A stretch of DNA of 12,776 nucleotides from Candidatus Competibacteraceae bacterium (GCA_020445045.1 JAGRHI010000249.1:13044-25819), one strand, 5' to 3'; positions 1 to 5,855 are shown, numbered from the stretch's first letter. A program made the numbers and translations. Notes: generated by a model from the sequence alone, not told the origin.

Positions 1-839
1 CGCAGTTCCCAGACATGCGCCAGCAACCGTTGCAACCGACTCTCGGACAAATTCAGTCGGTATTCCCAGATGTCGCGGCTTTCCAGATCGCTATAGGTCC
101 GCACCAGTTGGTAATAGGGCTGGATGTCGAACTTGCCTTGGAACCCGCCGGTCATTCCATCCACCGCGTACATCAGGCCGTGGCTACCGGAATCGTCGGC
201 GGCGTAATTGACGGCGTAGGCCAACAACCGAGTCTGTTCGGTCTGACCGCGCCGGTCCAACCGCAGCAGGGTATGACCAAACAGGGAAGCGGGATTGTTG
301 AGATACGCCGACGTGAACACCAGCGTCGCGGACTCCGCGTTCAGTTGGCGCAACCATTGTTGGAAGCGTTCGCAGGGTTGCGGCGGCAAGCGACGGTCGT
401 CGAACGCCAGTTCGCGCTTCAACCACCGATAGCGGGCGCGGAAGGCACATTGAGCCGGCTGCGGGTCGCCGCCGACCGGCCTGGCATCGAAAAAAGCGCG
501 CAAGGTGGCGGCCAGTTCCGCTTGGGGATCGGTCTGGCCGGTGGGAGCGAGAAAGAAACGGGGGTCGTCGGCATCGCTGAGCAGACCCGTGCCATCGGGA
601 ACGGACCGGTAATGCAGCAGCGTTTGCCACTCGCGGCGCTCCGCCAGCCCGAGAGATCCAGCACGGCGCAACAGTTCGGTCAGATAACGGGTATCGTCCG
701 CGTCCGCCGCCATCGGCGGGGGCGCAAATGCCGGCGTCCATCCGTTGGAACCGGCCAGGGCGTTCGTGGCCAGGAAAAGAAGGCTGGAAAGCAGAACGCC
801 CGCGACGGCCAGGTTCAGAACGCCGAACCGTTCAGTTGA
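1..839 (-). CDS. DUF4105 (Lnb N-terminal periplasmic domain) protein, partial, start unresolved
   Basis: The gene runs off the left edge, so about 279 N-terminal codons are visible. The minus frame begins with a signal peptide (RSTERFGVLNLAVAG..., ending near ATNALA). It continues with a YLTELLRRAG helix, a DPRFFLAPTG segment and the block SAYLNNPASLFGHTLLRL, whose FGHT-LR core is typical of DUF4105/Lnb_N proteins. These are usually exported envelope proteins of about 600 residues with no firmly known role. It lies directly downstream of the DUF3015 gene, whose stop falls inside this frame, so the two are probably translationally coupled. Oddity: no ATG, GTG or TTG occurs in this frame near the signal peptide. 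The nearest is a GTG deep inside the DUF3015 gene, and an in-frame TAG lies beyond it. The real start may be a rare codon (for example CTG at 816-818), or there may be a sequence error. The family call is fairly sure; the right-hand boundary is not. Confidence 0.75.
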
Positions 840-1227
840 GCGCCAATCGCGGATCGAAGCGTGGATCGGTCCGCATCTCCCGCTCCAGAACCGCCAGCAT
901 CTCGGTGGCGGTGGTGCGCTCGTTCGGGAACAATACGTTGAATTTATCCTTGGTGAAGGCGAAAAACGCCGGTTGTTGGTCGGCGCCGACGCCCAGCAAC
1001 GCCGCCAGCGAACCGAGATATTCGCCCTGCCCAGCCGCCATGTCGTTCCTGAGCCGTTCCAGGTTGGCGCGGGCGAATTCGGTGGTCTGTTGCGGAGTGG
1101 TGGCGCTACCGCTCGAACCGCCGCTACTGGCGGCGCTGGAGCCGGAACTGGGATCGGTAACGACGGTGCAGGCACCGGCGCATAAGCCTAGCGCGGCAAT
1201 TAAGGTAGCGTTCAGCAGAAGTTTCAT
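832..1227 (-). CDS. DUF3015 family lipoprotein
   Basis: This is a 131-residue protein. Residues 1-20 form a signal peptide ending in CAGAC, an acceptable though not ideal lipobox with Cys20 as the likely lipidated residue. A Ser/Gly-rich linker follows (about 26-43). The rest matches the C-terminal part of DUF3015 proteins: FARANLERLRNDMAAGQGEYL, then LAALLGV, then AFFAFTKDKFNVLFP, then TEMLAVLEREM. Family members are usually about 150-170 residues and not lipoproteins, so this form is a shorter variant with a lipoprotein-like N-terminus. The molecular function of the family is unknown. A good GAGGA ribosome site lies just before the ATG. The gene is divergent from the radical SAM gene, across 110 bp, and overlaps the start of the downstream DUF4105 frame, so the two form one minus-strand envelope operon. 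Confidence 0.8.
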   Translation of the reverse strand: MKLLLNATLIAALGLCAGACTVVTDPSSGSSAASSGGSSGSATTPQQTTEFARANLERLRNDMAAGQGEYLGSLAALLGVGADQQPAFFAFTKDKFNVLFPNERTTATEMLAVLEREMRTDPRFDPRLALN

Positions 1228-1337
1228 AATTCATCCTCACAATGCTTTCGGGCACAGCTAATGATAAGGTTTGAAGGGTACGTGGCGAGAGATTTTTTCT
1301 TTCGCCTTACTCGCAACCCCGCCGAGGACTCGTGCGC
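1228..1337. promoter_or_regulatory. divergent intergenic region
   Basis: These 110 bp separate the DUF3015 gene (minus) from the maturase gene (plus), so they must carry the start signals of both transcripts unless the maturase is read from elsewhere. I see no convincing -35/-10 pair in either direction. A small hairpin can form from GGCGA at 1284-1288 and TCGCC at 1302-1306 around a T-rich loop, in the likely 5' leader of the maturase mRNA. Confidence 0.4.
1324..1328 (+). promoter_or_regulatory. ribosome binding site that decides the maturase start
   Basis: GAGGA sits 9 bases before the ATG at 1338 but only 3 bases before the in-frame GTG at 1332. This favours the ATG. Confidence 0.6.
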
Positions 1338-2486
1338 ATGAAAAGCCATTTCTCGCTGATCCTGCTATCCACCCTGCAATGCAATGCCGATTGCGCATAT
1401 TGCTTCGAAGACAAGACGCCCGACCGGCTGACGCTCGACCGCCTGGGCGAGATGATCCGCAAGGTACTGGACTACATGGTGGAGAAATCGTTGGCGTCAC
1501 TGACGATCTACTGGCAGGGCGGCGAGGCGATGCTGTTGCCACCCAGTTGGTACGAGCAAGCCGAGGAACTGATCCGGCACGAGGCCGAAGCGCGCGGCAA
1601 GCAGGTCTTTCACAGTCTGCAAAGCAACATGCTGGCCTACAGTTCCCGCTGGAACAAGGTGATCGCCGAAATGTTCGGCAACTCGGTCGGTACCTCGCTG
1701 GACTATCCCAACTTGCACCGCAAGCTGCTGGGACAAGGCCCGGAAAGCTACAACGAGATCTGGGGGCGACGGGTACGGGAAGCACGGGCGGCGGGTATCG
1801 ACGTGCAGGTCATCGCCGTGCTCAATCAGGCCACCCTGGAGATCGGCGCGGAGCGGTTCTATTCCCATTTCGTGGATGAACTGGGCATCACCGATTTTCA
1901 GGTCAACACCCCGTTCCCCGGCGGCGAAGCGACCACCGCCAAAAAGGAACTACCGGTGGCGGAAGTGGAAAAACTCAGCCGCTTCTACGTCGATCTGGCG
2001 GATGTCTGGCTGGCGCGCGGCTACCAACGGGGCGTGCGGGTCGGCCCGTTCGATGCCCTGCTCCAACAATTCAGCCACGAACCGGCGACGCTGCCTTGCA
2101 TCTGGGGCGAGAACTGCGCCAATACCCTCGTGTCGATCGATGCCCGCGGCTACGTGGCGCAATGCGATTGCTGGGTGACCAGCTATCCCGATTACCACTA
2201 CGGCAACATTTTTGAGTGCGACAACTTCGGGGAATTGTTGCGGACCAGCCCAGTGCGCCAACAGTTCAACGAGCGGCCGATCCAATTGATTCAGCGCGAC
2301 TGCCTGAGTTGCGATTATCTCTCGCTCTGCCACGGCGGCTGTCCGGTACGGACCTTCACCGTGCATGGTTCCCTGTTCGAGAAGGACCCCTACTGCGGGT
2401 TGTATAAGGCCATGTTCGGCCGGATGGAACGAGCCGCTCGCGATCTGGCACGAACGGCGGTGGCGGCTCGTGGCGTAGCGGCTTGA
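1338..2486 (+). CDS. grrM: radical SAM/SPASM peptide maturase, Grr (GrrM/OscB-like) cyclophane-forming type
   Basis: A 382-residue protein. It opens directly with a radical SAM core: LSTLQCNADCAYCFE gives the CxxxCxxC [4Fe-4S]/SAM site (C15, C19, C22), followed by the WQGGEAML glycine-rich SAM-binding strand. The C-terminal SPASM domain is complete: C260-x10-G-x4-C276, then CxxCx5CxxxC (C322, C325, C331, C335) and C353 near the end. Further Cys at 254 and 278 can help ligate auxiliary clusters. Such enzymes act on ribosomal peptides. The Grr class joins a Trp side chain to the beta-carbon of a residue two positions on, forming three-residue cyclophanes. Three W-x-N repeat precursors immediately downstream make this the best call. 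There is no separate leader-recognition (RRE) domain in the protein and no RRE gene in the window. The class of enzyme is certain; the exact chemistry is inferred from context. An anSME-like sulfatase maturase is unlikely because no sulfatase is present. Confidence 0.87.
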   Translation: MKSHFSLILLSTLQCNADCAYCFEDKTPDRLTLDRLGEMIRKVLDYMVEKSLASLTIYWQGGEAMLLPPSWYEQAEELIRHEAEARGKQVFHSLQSNMLAYSSRWNKVIAEMFGNSVGTSLDYPNLHRKLLGQGPESYNEIWGRRVREARAAGIDVQVIAVLNQATLEIGAERFYSHFVDELGITDFQVNTPFPGGEATTAKKELPVAEVEKLSRFYVDLADVWLARGYQRGVRVGPFDALLQQFSHEPATLPCIWGENCANTLVSIDARGYVAQCDCWVTSYPDYHYGNIFECDNFGELLRTSPVRQQFNERPIQLIQRDCLSCDYLSLCHGGCPVRTFTVHGSLFEKDPYCGLYKAMFGRMERAARDLARTAVAARGVAA

Positions 2487-2511
2487 TAGCCGGTTCCCCA
2501 TGGCGACCCGC

Positions 2512-2596
2512 GGAATATGCCACGTGGAATAATATGGGGTGCCCCCTACCCGATTTCGATGGTATTCAACACCCCGAACATTCCACGTGGCATAAC
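2512..2596. repeat. paired head-to-head palindromic repeat forming a long hairpin
   Basis: Two copies of the CCACGTGG-centred repeat face each other. ATGCCACGTGGAAT at 2517-2530 is a perfect inverted match to 2580-2593. The stem resumes with GGGGTG (2536-2541) against CACCCC (2570-2575) after a small internal loop, leaving a loop of about 28 nt. It sits between the maturase and the secreted-protein gene. It has no T-tract, so it looks more like a REP/MITE-type unit or an mRNA stabilising/processing hairpin than an intrinsic terminator. Confidence 0.75.
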
Positions 2597-2601
2597 AACC
2601 C

Positions 2602-2617
2602 CCGCTGTTTTCAGCGG
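2602..2617 (+). other. small hairpin
   Basis: CCGCTG pairs with CAGCGG around a TTTT loop. It lies 115 bases after the maturase stop and is not followed by a T-run, so a role in termination is doubtful. Confidence 0.35.
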
Positions 2618-2681
2618 CGAAGAAACCGCTCTCGACGGCATGAACTTCAGTCATGATTCAGCTAAGATAACCCAGGATTAG

Positions 2682-2709
2682 TTGGGATTTAAGCTTTGGT
2701 TCGTATGAA
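2682..2709 (+). promoter_or_regulatory. possible promoter for the secreted protein and precursor genes
   Basis: TTGGGA (2682-2687) and TATGAA (2704-2709), 16 bp apart, stand 39 bases before the start of the NTF2-like gene. The match to sigma-70 consensus is moderate. A separate promoter here would let precursors be made in excess of the enzyme, but it cannot be proved from sequence. Confidence 0.25.
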
Positions 2710-2748
2710 ATCTGGTTTGTTTGTCAACCACCACGGCGAGGATGAATC

Positions 2749-3324
2749 ATGAAAAATCAAGAGCGCTTGTTGTTAGCCACGATCCTGGCCGGTGTTCTGA
2801 CGGCGCCGGTGTGGGCCGCCGAACCGGCGAAACCCGATCCGGTCACCGAAGAGATCAAGGCGGTGCTGCGTCAGCATGACGAGGCACTGAACAAGCAGGA
2901 TCTGAAATCTTTGATGGCGCTCTATGCCGACGATCCCAAGGTGGTCCTGATGGGCACCGGCCCCGGCGAGTTCTGGAAGGGCAAAGCGGCGGTGGAAGAA
3001 ACTTACAAGCAGTTTTTCCAGGACTTCAAGGCCGGTTCGTTGCAGCATCAGTGCCCGGAAACCTCCGGCGGGCATGACGGCAACGTTGCTTGGTTGGCCG
3101 CTTCCTGCGATATGAAGGATAGTACTCCCGACGGGGAGACTCGCGAATATGCTCTCAACGTTTCGGCGGTGCTGAAAAAAGGAAAGGCTGGCTGGCGCTT
3201 CCAGACTTTTCACTTCTCCAACCTGACCGGCGGTGACGTACCACCCATGGAGGATGACGGGCAACCGATGGAGGAAGGCGAAGAACCAGCCGGAACCACC
3301 GCGCCGGCTCCAAAAGCCGAATGA
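2749..3324 (+). CDS. secreted NTF2/SnoaL-like (DUF4440, SgcJ/EcaC-type) protein
   Basis: A 191-residue protein. Residues 1-24 are a Sec signal peptide ending VWAA, so the product is periplasmic. Residues about 32-160 read as an NTF2-like cone fold: the helix IKAVLRQHDEALNKQDLKSL, then LYADDPKVVLMG, then EFWKGKAAVEETYKQFF, then paired strands ending GWRFQTFHFSN. C102 and C120 could form a disulfide. The last 30 residues are a Pro/Glu/Asp-rich acidic tail. GAGGA at 2738-2742 supports the ATG. The stop is 15 bases from the first precursor start, so the gene is almost certainly co-expressed with the precursors. NTF2-like folds often bind small ligands or act as simple enzymes; its role here is unknown. 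A periplasmic partner or binding protein for the very basic modified peptides, using the acidic tail, is my inference. Confidence 0.8.
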   Translation: MKNQERLLLATILAGVLTAPVWAAEPAKPDPVTEEIKAVLRQHDEALNKQDLKSLMALYADDPKVVLMGTGPGEFWKGKAAVEETYKQFFQDFKAGSLQHQCPETSGGHDGNVAWLAASCDMKDSTPDGETREYALNVSAVLKKGKAGWRFQTFHFSNLTGGDVPPMEDDGQPMEEGEEPAGTTAPAPKAE

Positions 3325-3339
3325 AGGAGGCTTGAATAA

Positions 3340-3675
3340 ATGACCGACCCATACGATGAACAACGGCATGACATCCCCGACGCGGCAGTTGCGCGGGAGC
3401 GGCGTGACTTTCTCCGTGGCTTGGGTAAGTGGTCGCAAGCGGTGATCGGCGGCGTGCTGCTGGGCGGTATGGCAACTTTAGCTCCGCAAGCACGGGCCGG
3501 AGCCTGGATCAACCGTCGTGGCGGTTACGGTGGCGGCGGGTGGATCAACGGCGGTGGCGGCGGATGGATCAACCGCCGTGGCGGTTACGGTGGCGGCGGG
3601 TGGATCAACGGCGGTGGCGGCGGATGGATCAACCGTCGTGGCGGTTACGGCGGCAGTTGGATCAATCGCCGATAG
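3340..3675 (+). CDS. grrA: Grr-type RiPP precursor 1 (WIN repeats, Tat-type leader)
   Basis: A 111-residue precursor. Residues 1-53 are the leader: an acidic, polar start, then ERRDFLRGLGKWSQAVIGG and a short hydrophobic run ending at A51-R-A53, which reads as a twin-arginine signal peptide. The core (54-111) is Gly-rich with six Trp-Ile-Asn triads at W56, 68, 76, 88, 96 and 107; every core Trp is in such a triad. The spacing alternates between RRGGYGGGG and GGGGG. W-x-N is the three-residue cyclophane motif of Grr systems, so up to six Trp-Asn crosslinks are predicted. AAGGAGG overlaps the preceding stop region and gives a strong ribosome site. It differs from its two neighbours in using only Ile at the middle position and in lacking their shared upstream spacer. 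Confidence 0.87.
   Translation: MTDPYDEQRHDIPDAAVARERRDFLRGLGKWSQAVIGGVLLGGMATLAPQARAGAWINRRGGYGGGGWINGGGGGWINRRGGYGGGGWINGGGGGWINRRGGYGGSWINRR
3501..3660 (+). repeat. 60-bp tandem repeat in precursor 1
   Basis: A 60-bp unit encoding 20 residues (two WIN triads with their Gly linkers) occurs about 2.6 times. The block 3541-3600 is almost identical to 3601-3660, with only a few changes near the end. It lies wholly inside the precursor core, and copy number could change by slippage or unequal recombination. Confidence 0.85.
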
Positions 3676-3765
3676 CCAGAGCCCGCCGCTAATGATCTCA
3701 CGAAGTGCCTAAACTCACTGTCTGTTTTCCCTAGAGGCCCCAAGCGAGAACGGTGGAGAACCAAC
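3676..3765 (+). other. spacer between precursors 1 and 2, homologous to the next spacer
   Basis: From 3692 to the start codon this spacer resembles 4309-4384 (shared ATGATCTC, then CTCACTG-CTGTTTTCCC, then GGAGAACC before the ATG). It therefore looks like part of a duplicated spacer-plus-gene unit. It contains no hairpin plus T-tract, so read-through into precursor 2 is expected. Confidence 0.7.
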
Positions 3766-4275
3766 ATGACAGACCAGGATGACGAACAACAAAGCAACTC
3801 CTTCGAAGAACCGGTCGAGCAGGAGCGGCGCGAGTTTCTACGCAGTTTGGGCAAGTGGTCGCAAGCAGTGATCGGCGGCGTGCTGCTAGGCGGCGCGGCG
3901 ACTGCTTCCTACCCAGTCCAAGCGGATAGCTGGCATAACCGACCGGGTGGCGGTTGGTACAATCGACCAGGTGGCGGTTGGTATAATCGCCATGGCGGTT
4001 GGTACAACCGGGGTGGTAGTTGGCACAATCGGGGCGGTGGTTGGCACAATCGGGGCGGTGGTTGGTATAACCGTCACGGCGGTGGTTGGTATAACCGTCA
4101 CGGCGGCGGTTGGTATAACCGAGGTGGTGGCTGGCACAACCGGGGTGGTGGTTGGTATAACCGGGGTGGTGGCTGGCACAACCGGGGTGGTGGTTGGCAC
4201 AACCGGGGTGGGAGTTGGCACAACCGGGGCGGGAGTTGGCACAACCGGGGCGGGAGTTGGCACAACCACCGATAG
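3766..4275 (+). CDS. grrA: Grr-type RiPP precursor 2 (WYN/WHN repeats, Tat-type leader)
   Basis: A 169-residue precursor and the largest of the three. The leader (1-53) has the block ERREFLRSLGKWSQAVIGG and ends V51-Q-A53, again a twin-arginine-type signal. The core (54-169) is an almost perfect repeat of W-[HY]-N-R-[GPH]-G-G at 7- or 8-residue steps: 16 triads from W56 to W165, 7 WYN and 9 WHN. Every Trp is followed by Asn at +2. The core has only W, H, Y, N, R, G, S and P apart from Asp54, and is strongly basic. GGAG lies 8-9 bases before the ATG. If fully modified it would carry 16 cyclophanes. Similarity in both leader and upstream spacer shows that precursor 3 is its closest relative. 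Confidence 0.88.
   Translation: MTDQDDEQQSNSFEEPVEQERREFLRSLGKWSQAVIGGVLLGGAATASYPVQADSWHNRPGGGWYNRPGGGWYNRHGGWYNRGGSWHNRGGGWHNRGGGWYNRHGGGWYNRHGGGWYNRGGGWHNRGGGWYNRGGGWHNRGGGWHNRGGSWHNRGGSWHNRGGSWHNHR
3930..4270 (+). repeat. 21/24-bp tandem repeat array in precursor 2
   Basis: About 16 units of 21 bp (or 24 bp where His or Pro is inserted) encode the W-x-N-R-G-G-G steps. The last several units are nearly identical at DNA level, around TGGCACAACCGGGG, pointing to recent amplification. The array also produces long spurious open frames on both strands. Confidence 0.85.
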
Positions 4276-4384
4276 CAAAATTTGCGGCGCCATCCGATGA
4301 TGGACCGCATGATCTCGCAAGACGGCAAACCTCACTGCCTGTTTCCCTCGTTTGGCTTCCAACCGGGAATAGCGGAGAACCGAC
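4276..4384 (+). other. spacer between precursors 2 and 3
   Basis: The 76 bases before the start codon are clearly related to the spacer before precursor 2. The first 30 bases differ. No terminator is visible, so precursor 3 is expected to be on the same transcript. Confidence 0.65.
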
Positions 4385-4801
4385 ATGACAGACCAGGACG
4401 ACAAGCAACAAAATAATCCCTTCGAAGAGCCAGACACGCAGGAGCGGCGCGATTTTCTACGCGGCTTGGGCAAATGGTCGCAGGCGGTGATCGGTGGCGT
4501 GCTGCTGGGCGGCGCGGCGACTGCTTCCAACTCGACTTGGGCCGATAGCTGGGCCAATCAACGCGGTGGCGGCTGGTACAACCGCCACGGCGGTTGGTAC
4601 AACTGGCCAGGGGGCGAGTATCGCCATGGCGGTGGCTGGTACAATCGTGGCCGAGGGTGGTACAACCGGCATGGTTTCAACGACCATAGCGGTCCAATCA
4701 ACGATTATACCGACTGGTACAACCGGCCCGGCCGTTGGTATAACCATTTTGAAGGTGGTTGGCACAATCGAGGCGGCAATAGCTGGGTCAACCGGCGATA
4801 A
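4385..4801 (+). CDS. grrA: Grr-type RiPP precursor 3 (degenerate W-x-N repeats, Tat-type leader)
   Basis: A 138-residue precursor. The leader is nearly identical to that of precursor 2 (ERRDFLRGLGKWSQAVIGG, ending T51-W-A53). The core has nine W-x-N triads: WAN56, WYN64, WYN71, WYN85, WYN92, WYN111, WYN118, WHN126 and WVN134. Trp74 is followed by Pro-Gly and is the only core Trp without Asn at +2. Between 97 and 111 the glycine repeat is replaced by a non-repetitive stretch (FNDHSG, INDYTD) that holds possible F-N-D and Y-T-D triads. The core therefore looks diversified or partly decayed compared with precursor 2, yet the reading frame, leader and ribosome site (GGAGA before the ATG) are intact. 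Confidence 0.86.
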   Translation: MTDQDDKQQNNPFEEPDTQERRDFLRGLGKWSQAVIGGVLLGGAATASNSTWADSWANQRGGGWYNRHGGWYNWPGGEYRHGGGWYNRGRGWYNRHGFNDHSGPINDYTDWYNRPGRWYNHFEGGWHNRGGNSWVNRR

Positions 4802-4826
4802 TTTCGATTTCCGTTCCATCCATTGC

Positions 4827-4867
4827 AAGCCGCGTGACGCCATTGACTTGGCGGTCACGCGGCTTTT
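4827..4867 (+). terminator. intrinsic terminator of the RiPP operon
   Basis: AAGCCGCGTGACGCC (4827-4841) pairs with GGCGGTCACGCGGCTT (4850-4865) with a single bulged base and an 8-nt loop, followed by TTTT. The stem is very stable. It lies 25 bases after the precursor 3 stop and separates the RiPP operon from the STAS gene. Confidence 0.88.
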
Positions 4868-4890
4868 CGTTGTGGTGTATCTACAATTAC

Positions 4891-4896
4891 GAGGGA
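4891..4896 (+). promoter_or_regulatory. ribosome binding site deciding the STAS start
   Basis: GAGGGA is 6 bases before the ATG at 4903. The longer open frame starting at 4834 would begin inside the terminator stem, which rules it out. Confidence 0.7.
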
Positions 4897-4902
4897 ACTG
4901 AC

Positions 4903-5259
4903 ATGGCGATCACGGCGCACTCAATGCCAGATCGTGTGTATGAGATGAAAATAAGCGGCACCCTGACCTGGAGCGACTTTCAGACTTCCCTGCGTGAAAG
5001 CGAAGCGCTCATGACTGACGGCAAGATTGGAATCTTGGTCGAATTGGAGGACTTCGCCGGTTGGGAACCCAGTGAACAATGGGGTGATGTAAATTTTTTT
5101 CTCAAACACGATGCCGATATTGAAAAAATCGCGATCGTCGGCGACCCGCGCTGGCGGGAAGAGGCGCTGATGTTTGTCTTCGCCGGCATGCGGCACGCCG
5201 AGGTGCGCTTCCTTCCCGAGCCCGAACTGGAATTGGCGCGGATTTGGTTGACCGGCTGA
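4903..5259 (+). CDS. SpoIIAA-like STAS/SEC14 domain protein
   Basis: A 118-residue cytoplasmic protein spanning one complete SpoIIAA-like (STAS/SEC14-type) domain. It has the opening strand VYEMKISGTLTWSDF, a central strand ILVELEDFAGWEP, the segment FFLKHDADIEKIAIVGDPRW, and the ending AEVRFLPEPELELARIWL. This family is common in proteobacteria and proposed to bind lipids or ligands or act in regulation; no specific role is known. A strong terminator separates it from the RiPP genes, so it is probably a neighbour with its own promoter rather than part of the pathway. No good promoter could be picked out in the short gap. Confidence 0.85.
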   Translation: MAITAHSMPDRVYEMKISGTLTWSDFQTSLRESEALMTDGKIGILVELEDFAGWEPSEQWGDVNFFLKHDADIEKIAIVGDPRWREEALMFVFAGMRHAEVRFLPEPELELARIWLTG

Positions 5260-5279
5260 ACAAGCCCCGCTTAGCTTGG

Positions 5280-5299
5280 AATATGCCACGGGGAATATT
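5280..5299. repeat. dispersed palindromic repeat, copy 3
   Basis: AATATGCCACGGGGAATATT, 21 bases after the STAS stop codon. It is an imperfect version of the consensus AATATTCCACGTGGAATATT. Confidence 0.6.
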
Positions 5300-5569
5300 T
5301 CATGGTGAATACTACCGTTCGGCTACGCTGACACAGCACTCTTGCAGAGAAACCCGATATCCCGGTCGTTGGTCATTGACCGATCGCTCCAGCCGACGAC
5401 TGCTTCACCGTGAACGGTGTCGACAGCGTGATTAGGCTCCAAGACATGAACCATAACCTACCTTCAACCACGTATCCATCATGCCGTGGTGTTGTGGGAA
5501 ATATGGCCTAATCCAAGGCATTTTACTTAGTAATACAGTAGGTTATTCATCACCTCATGCCGGGGTTGC

Positions 5570-5589
5570 AATATTCCTCGTGGAATATT
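5570..5589. repeat. dispersed palindromic repeat, copy 4
   Basis: AATATTCCTCGTGGAATATT is a 20-bp palindrome broken at one symmetric pair only. It lies in the middle of the gene-free region. Confidence 0.65.
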
Positions 5590-5719
5590 CTTGCCCTCAG
5601 GCATGCTTTTGCGTTAGCGCCAGCCGCCACAACGTGCCCAACAATCTTGGACTGGAGTCGCTGAACCCGATGGATGCCGGGGGAAAACCGATATTAGGAT
5701 TAAAAGCGATTTTCCGCCT

Positions 5720-5732
5720 TATAATCCATAAT
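5720..5732 (+). promoter_or_regulatory. possible promoter (-10) of the efflux operon
   Basis: A perfect TATAAT (5720-5725) is followed at once by CATAAT (5727-5732). The -35 region is poor (GGATTA at 17 bp), so an activator may be needed. Transcription from here would give a leader of about 140 nt before the adaptor start. Confidence 0.4.
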
Positions 5733-5855
5733 CCAAATGGTGGAAATGGGACCAGTTGTTTTCCGCCCGAGACGTCGGATCGCCAAAACAACTCAATCGG
5801 TACGGTCAAAAAATTTTCAAAAAGATAGCATCAAATCCTTTTCCGAATATCAGCC

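Noticed and set aside
15..839. 274-codon open frame on the plus strand
   Set aside because: It is the antisense shadow of the DUF4105 gene, which has recognisable family blocks on the minus strand.
728..1261. 177-codon plus-strand frame over the DUF3015 gene
   Set aside because: Low-complexity antisense translation; the minus-strand gene has a signal peptide, family motifs and a ribosome site.
3457..3471. Double-glycine leader cleavage site (LLGG) as in C39-peptidase-processed peptides
   Set aside because: The site lies in the hydrophobic part of a better-fitting twin-arginine signal, and no C39 peptidase/ABC transporter gene is present. It is kept only as an alternative to the Tat model.
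3930..4270. CRISPR-like direct repeats
   Set aside because: The units are contiguous coding repeats with no unique spacers and no cas genes nearby.
3731..4557. Long minus-strand frames (226 and 223 codons) over the precursor array
   Set aside because: They are by-products of the in-frame DNA repeats of precursor 2, with Pro/Thr repeats and no ribosome site.
4834..4902. Extended N-terminus for the STAS protein
   Set aside because: It would start inside the terminator stem; the ATG at 4903 has a good ribosome site and matches the usual family length.
4903..5259. STAS/SEC14 gene as part of the RiPP operon
   Set aside because: A strong intrinsic terminator separates it from precursor 3 and no functional link is visible.
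5481..5828. 115-codon plus-strand frame in the gene-free region
   Set aside because: No ribosome site, no family resemblance, and it runs across the palindromic repeat and the probable promoter.
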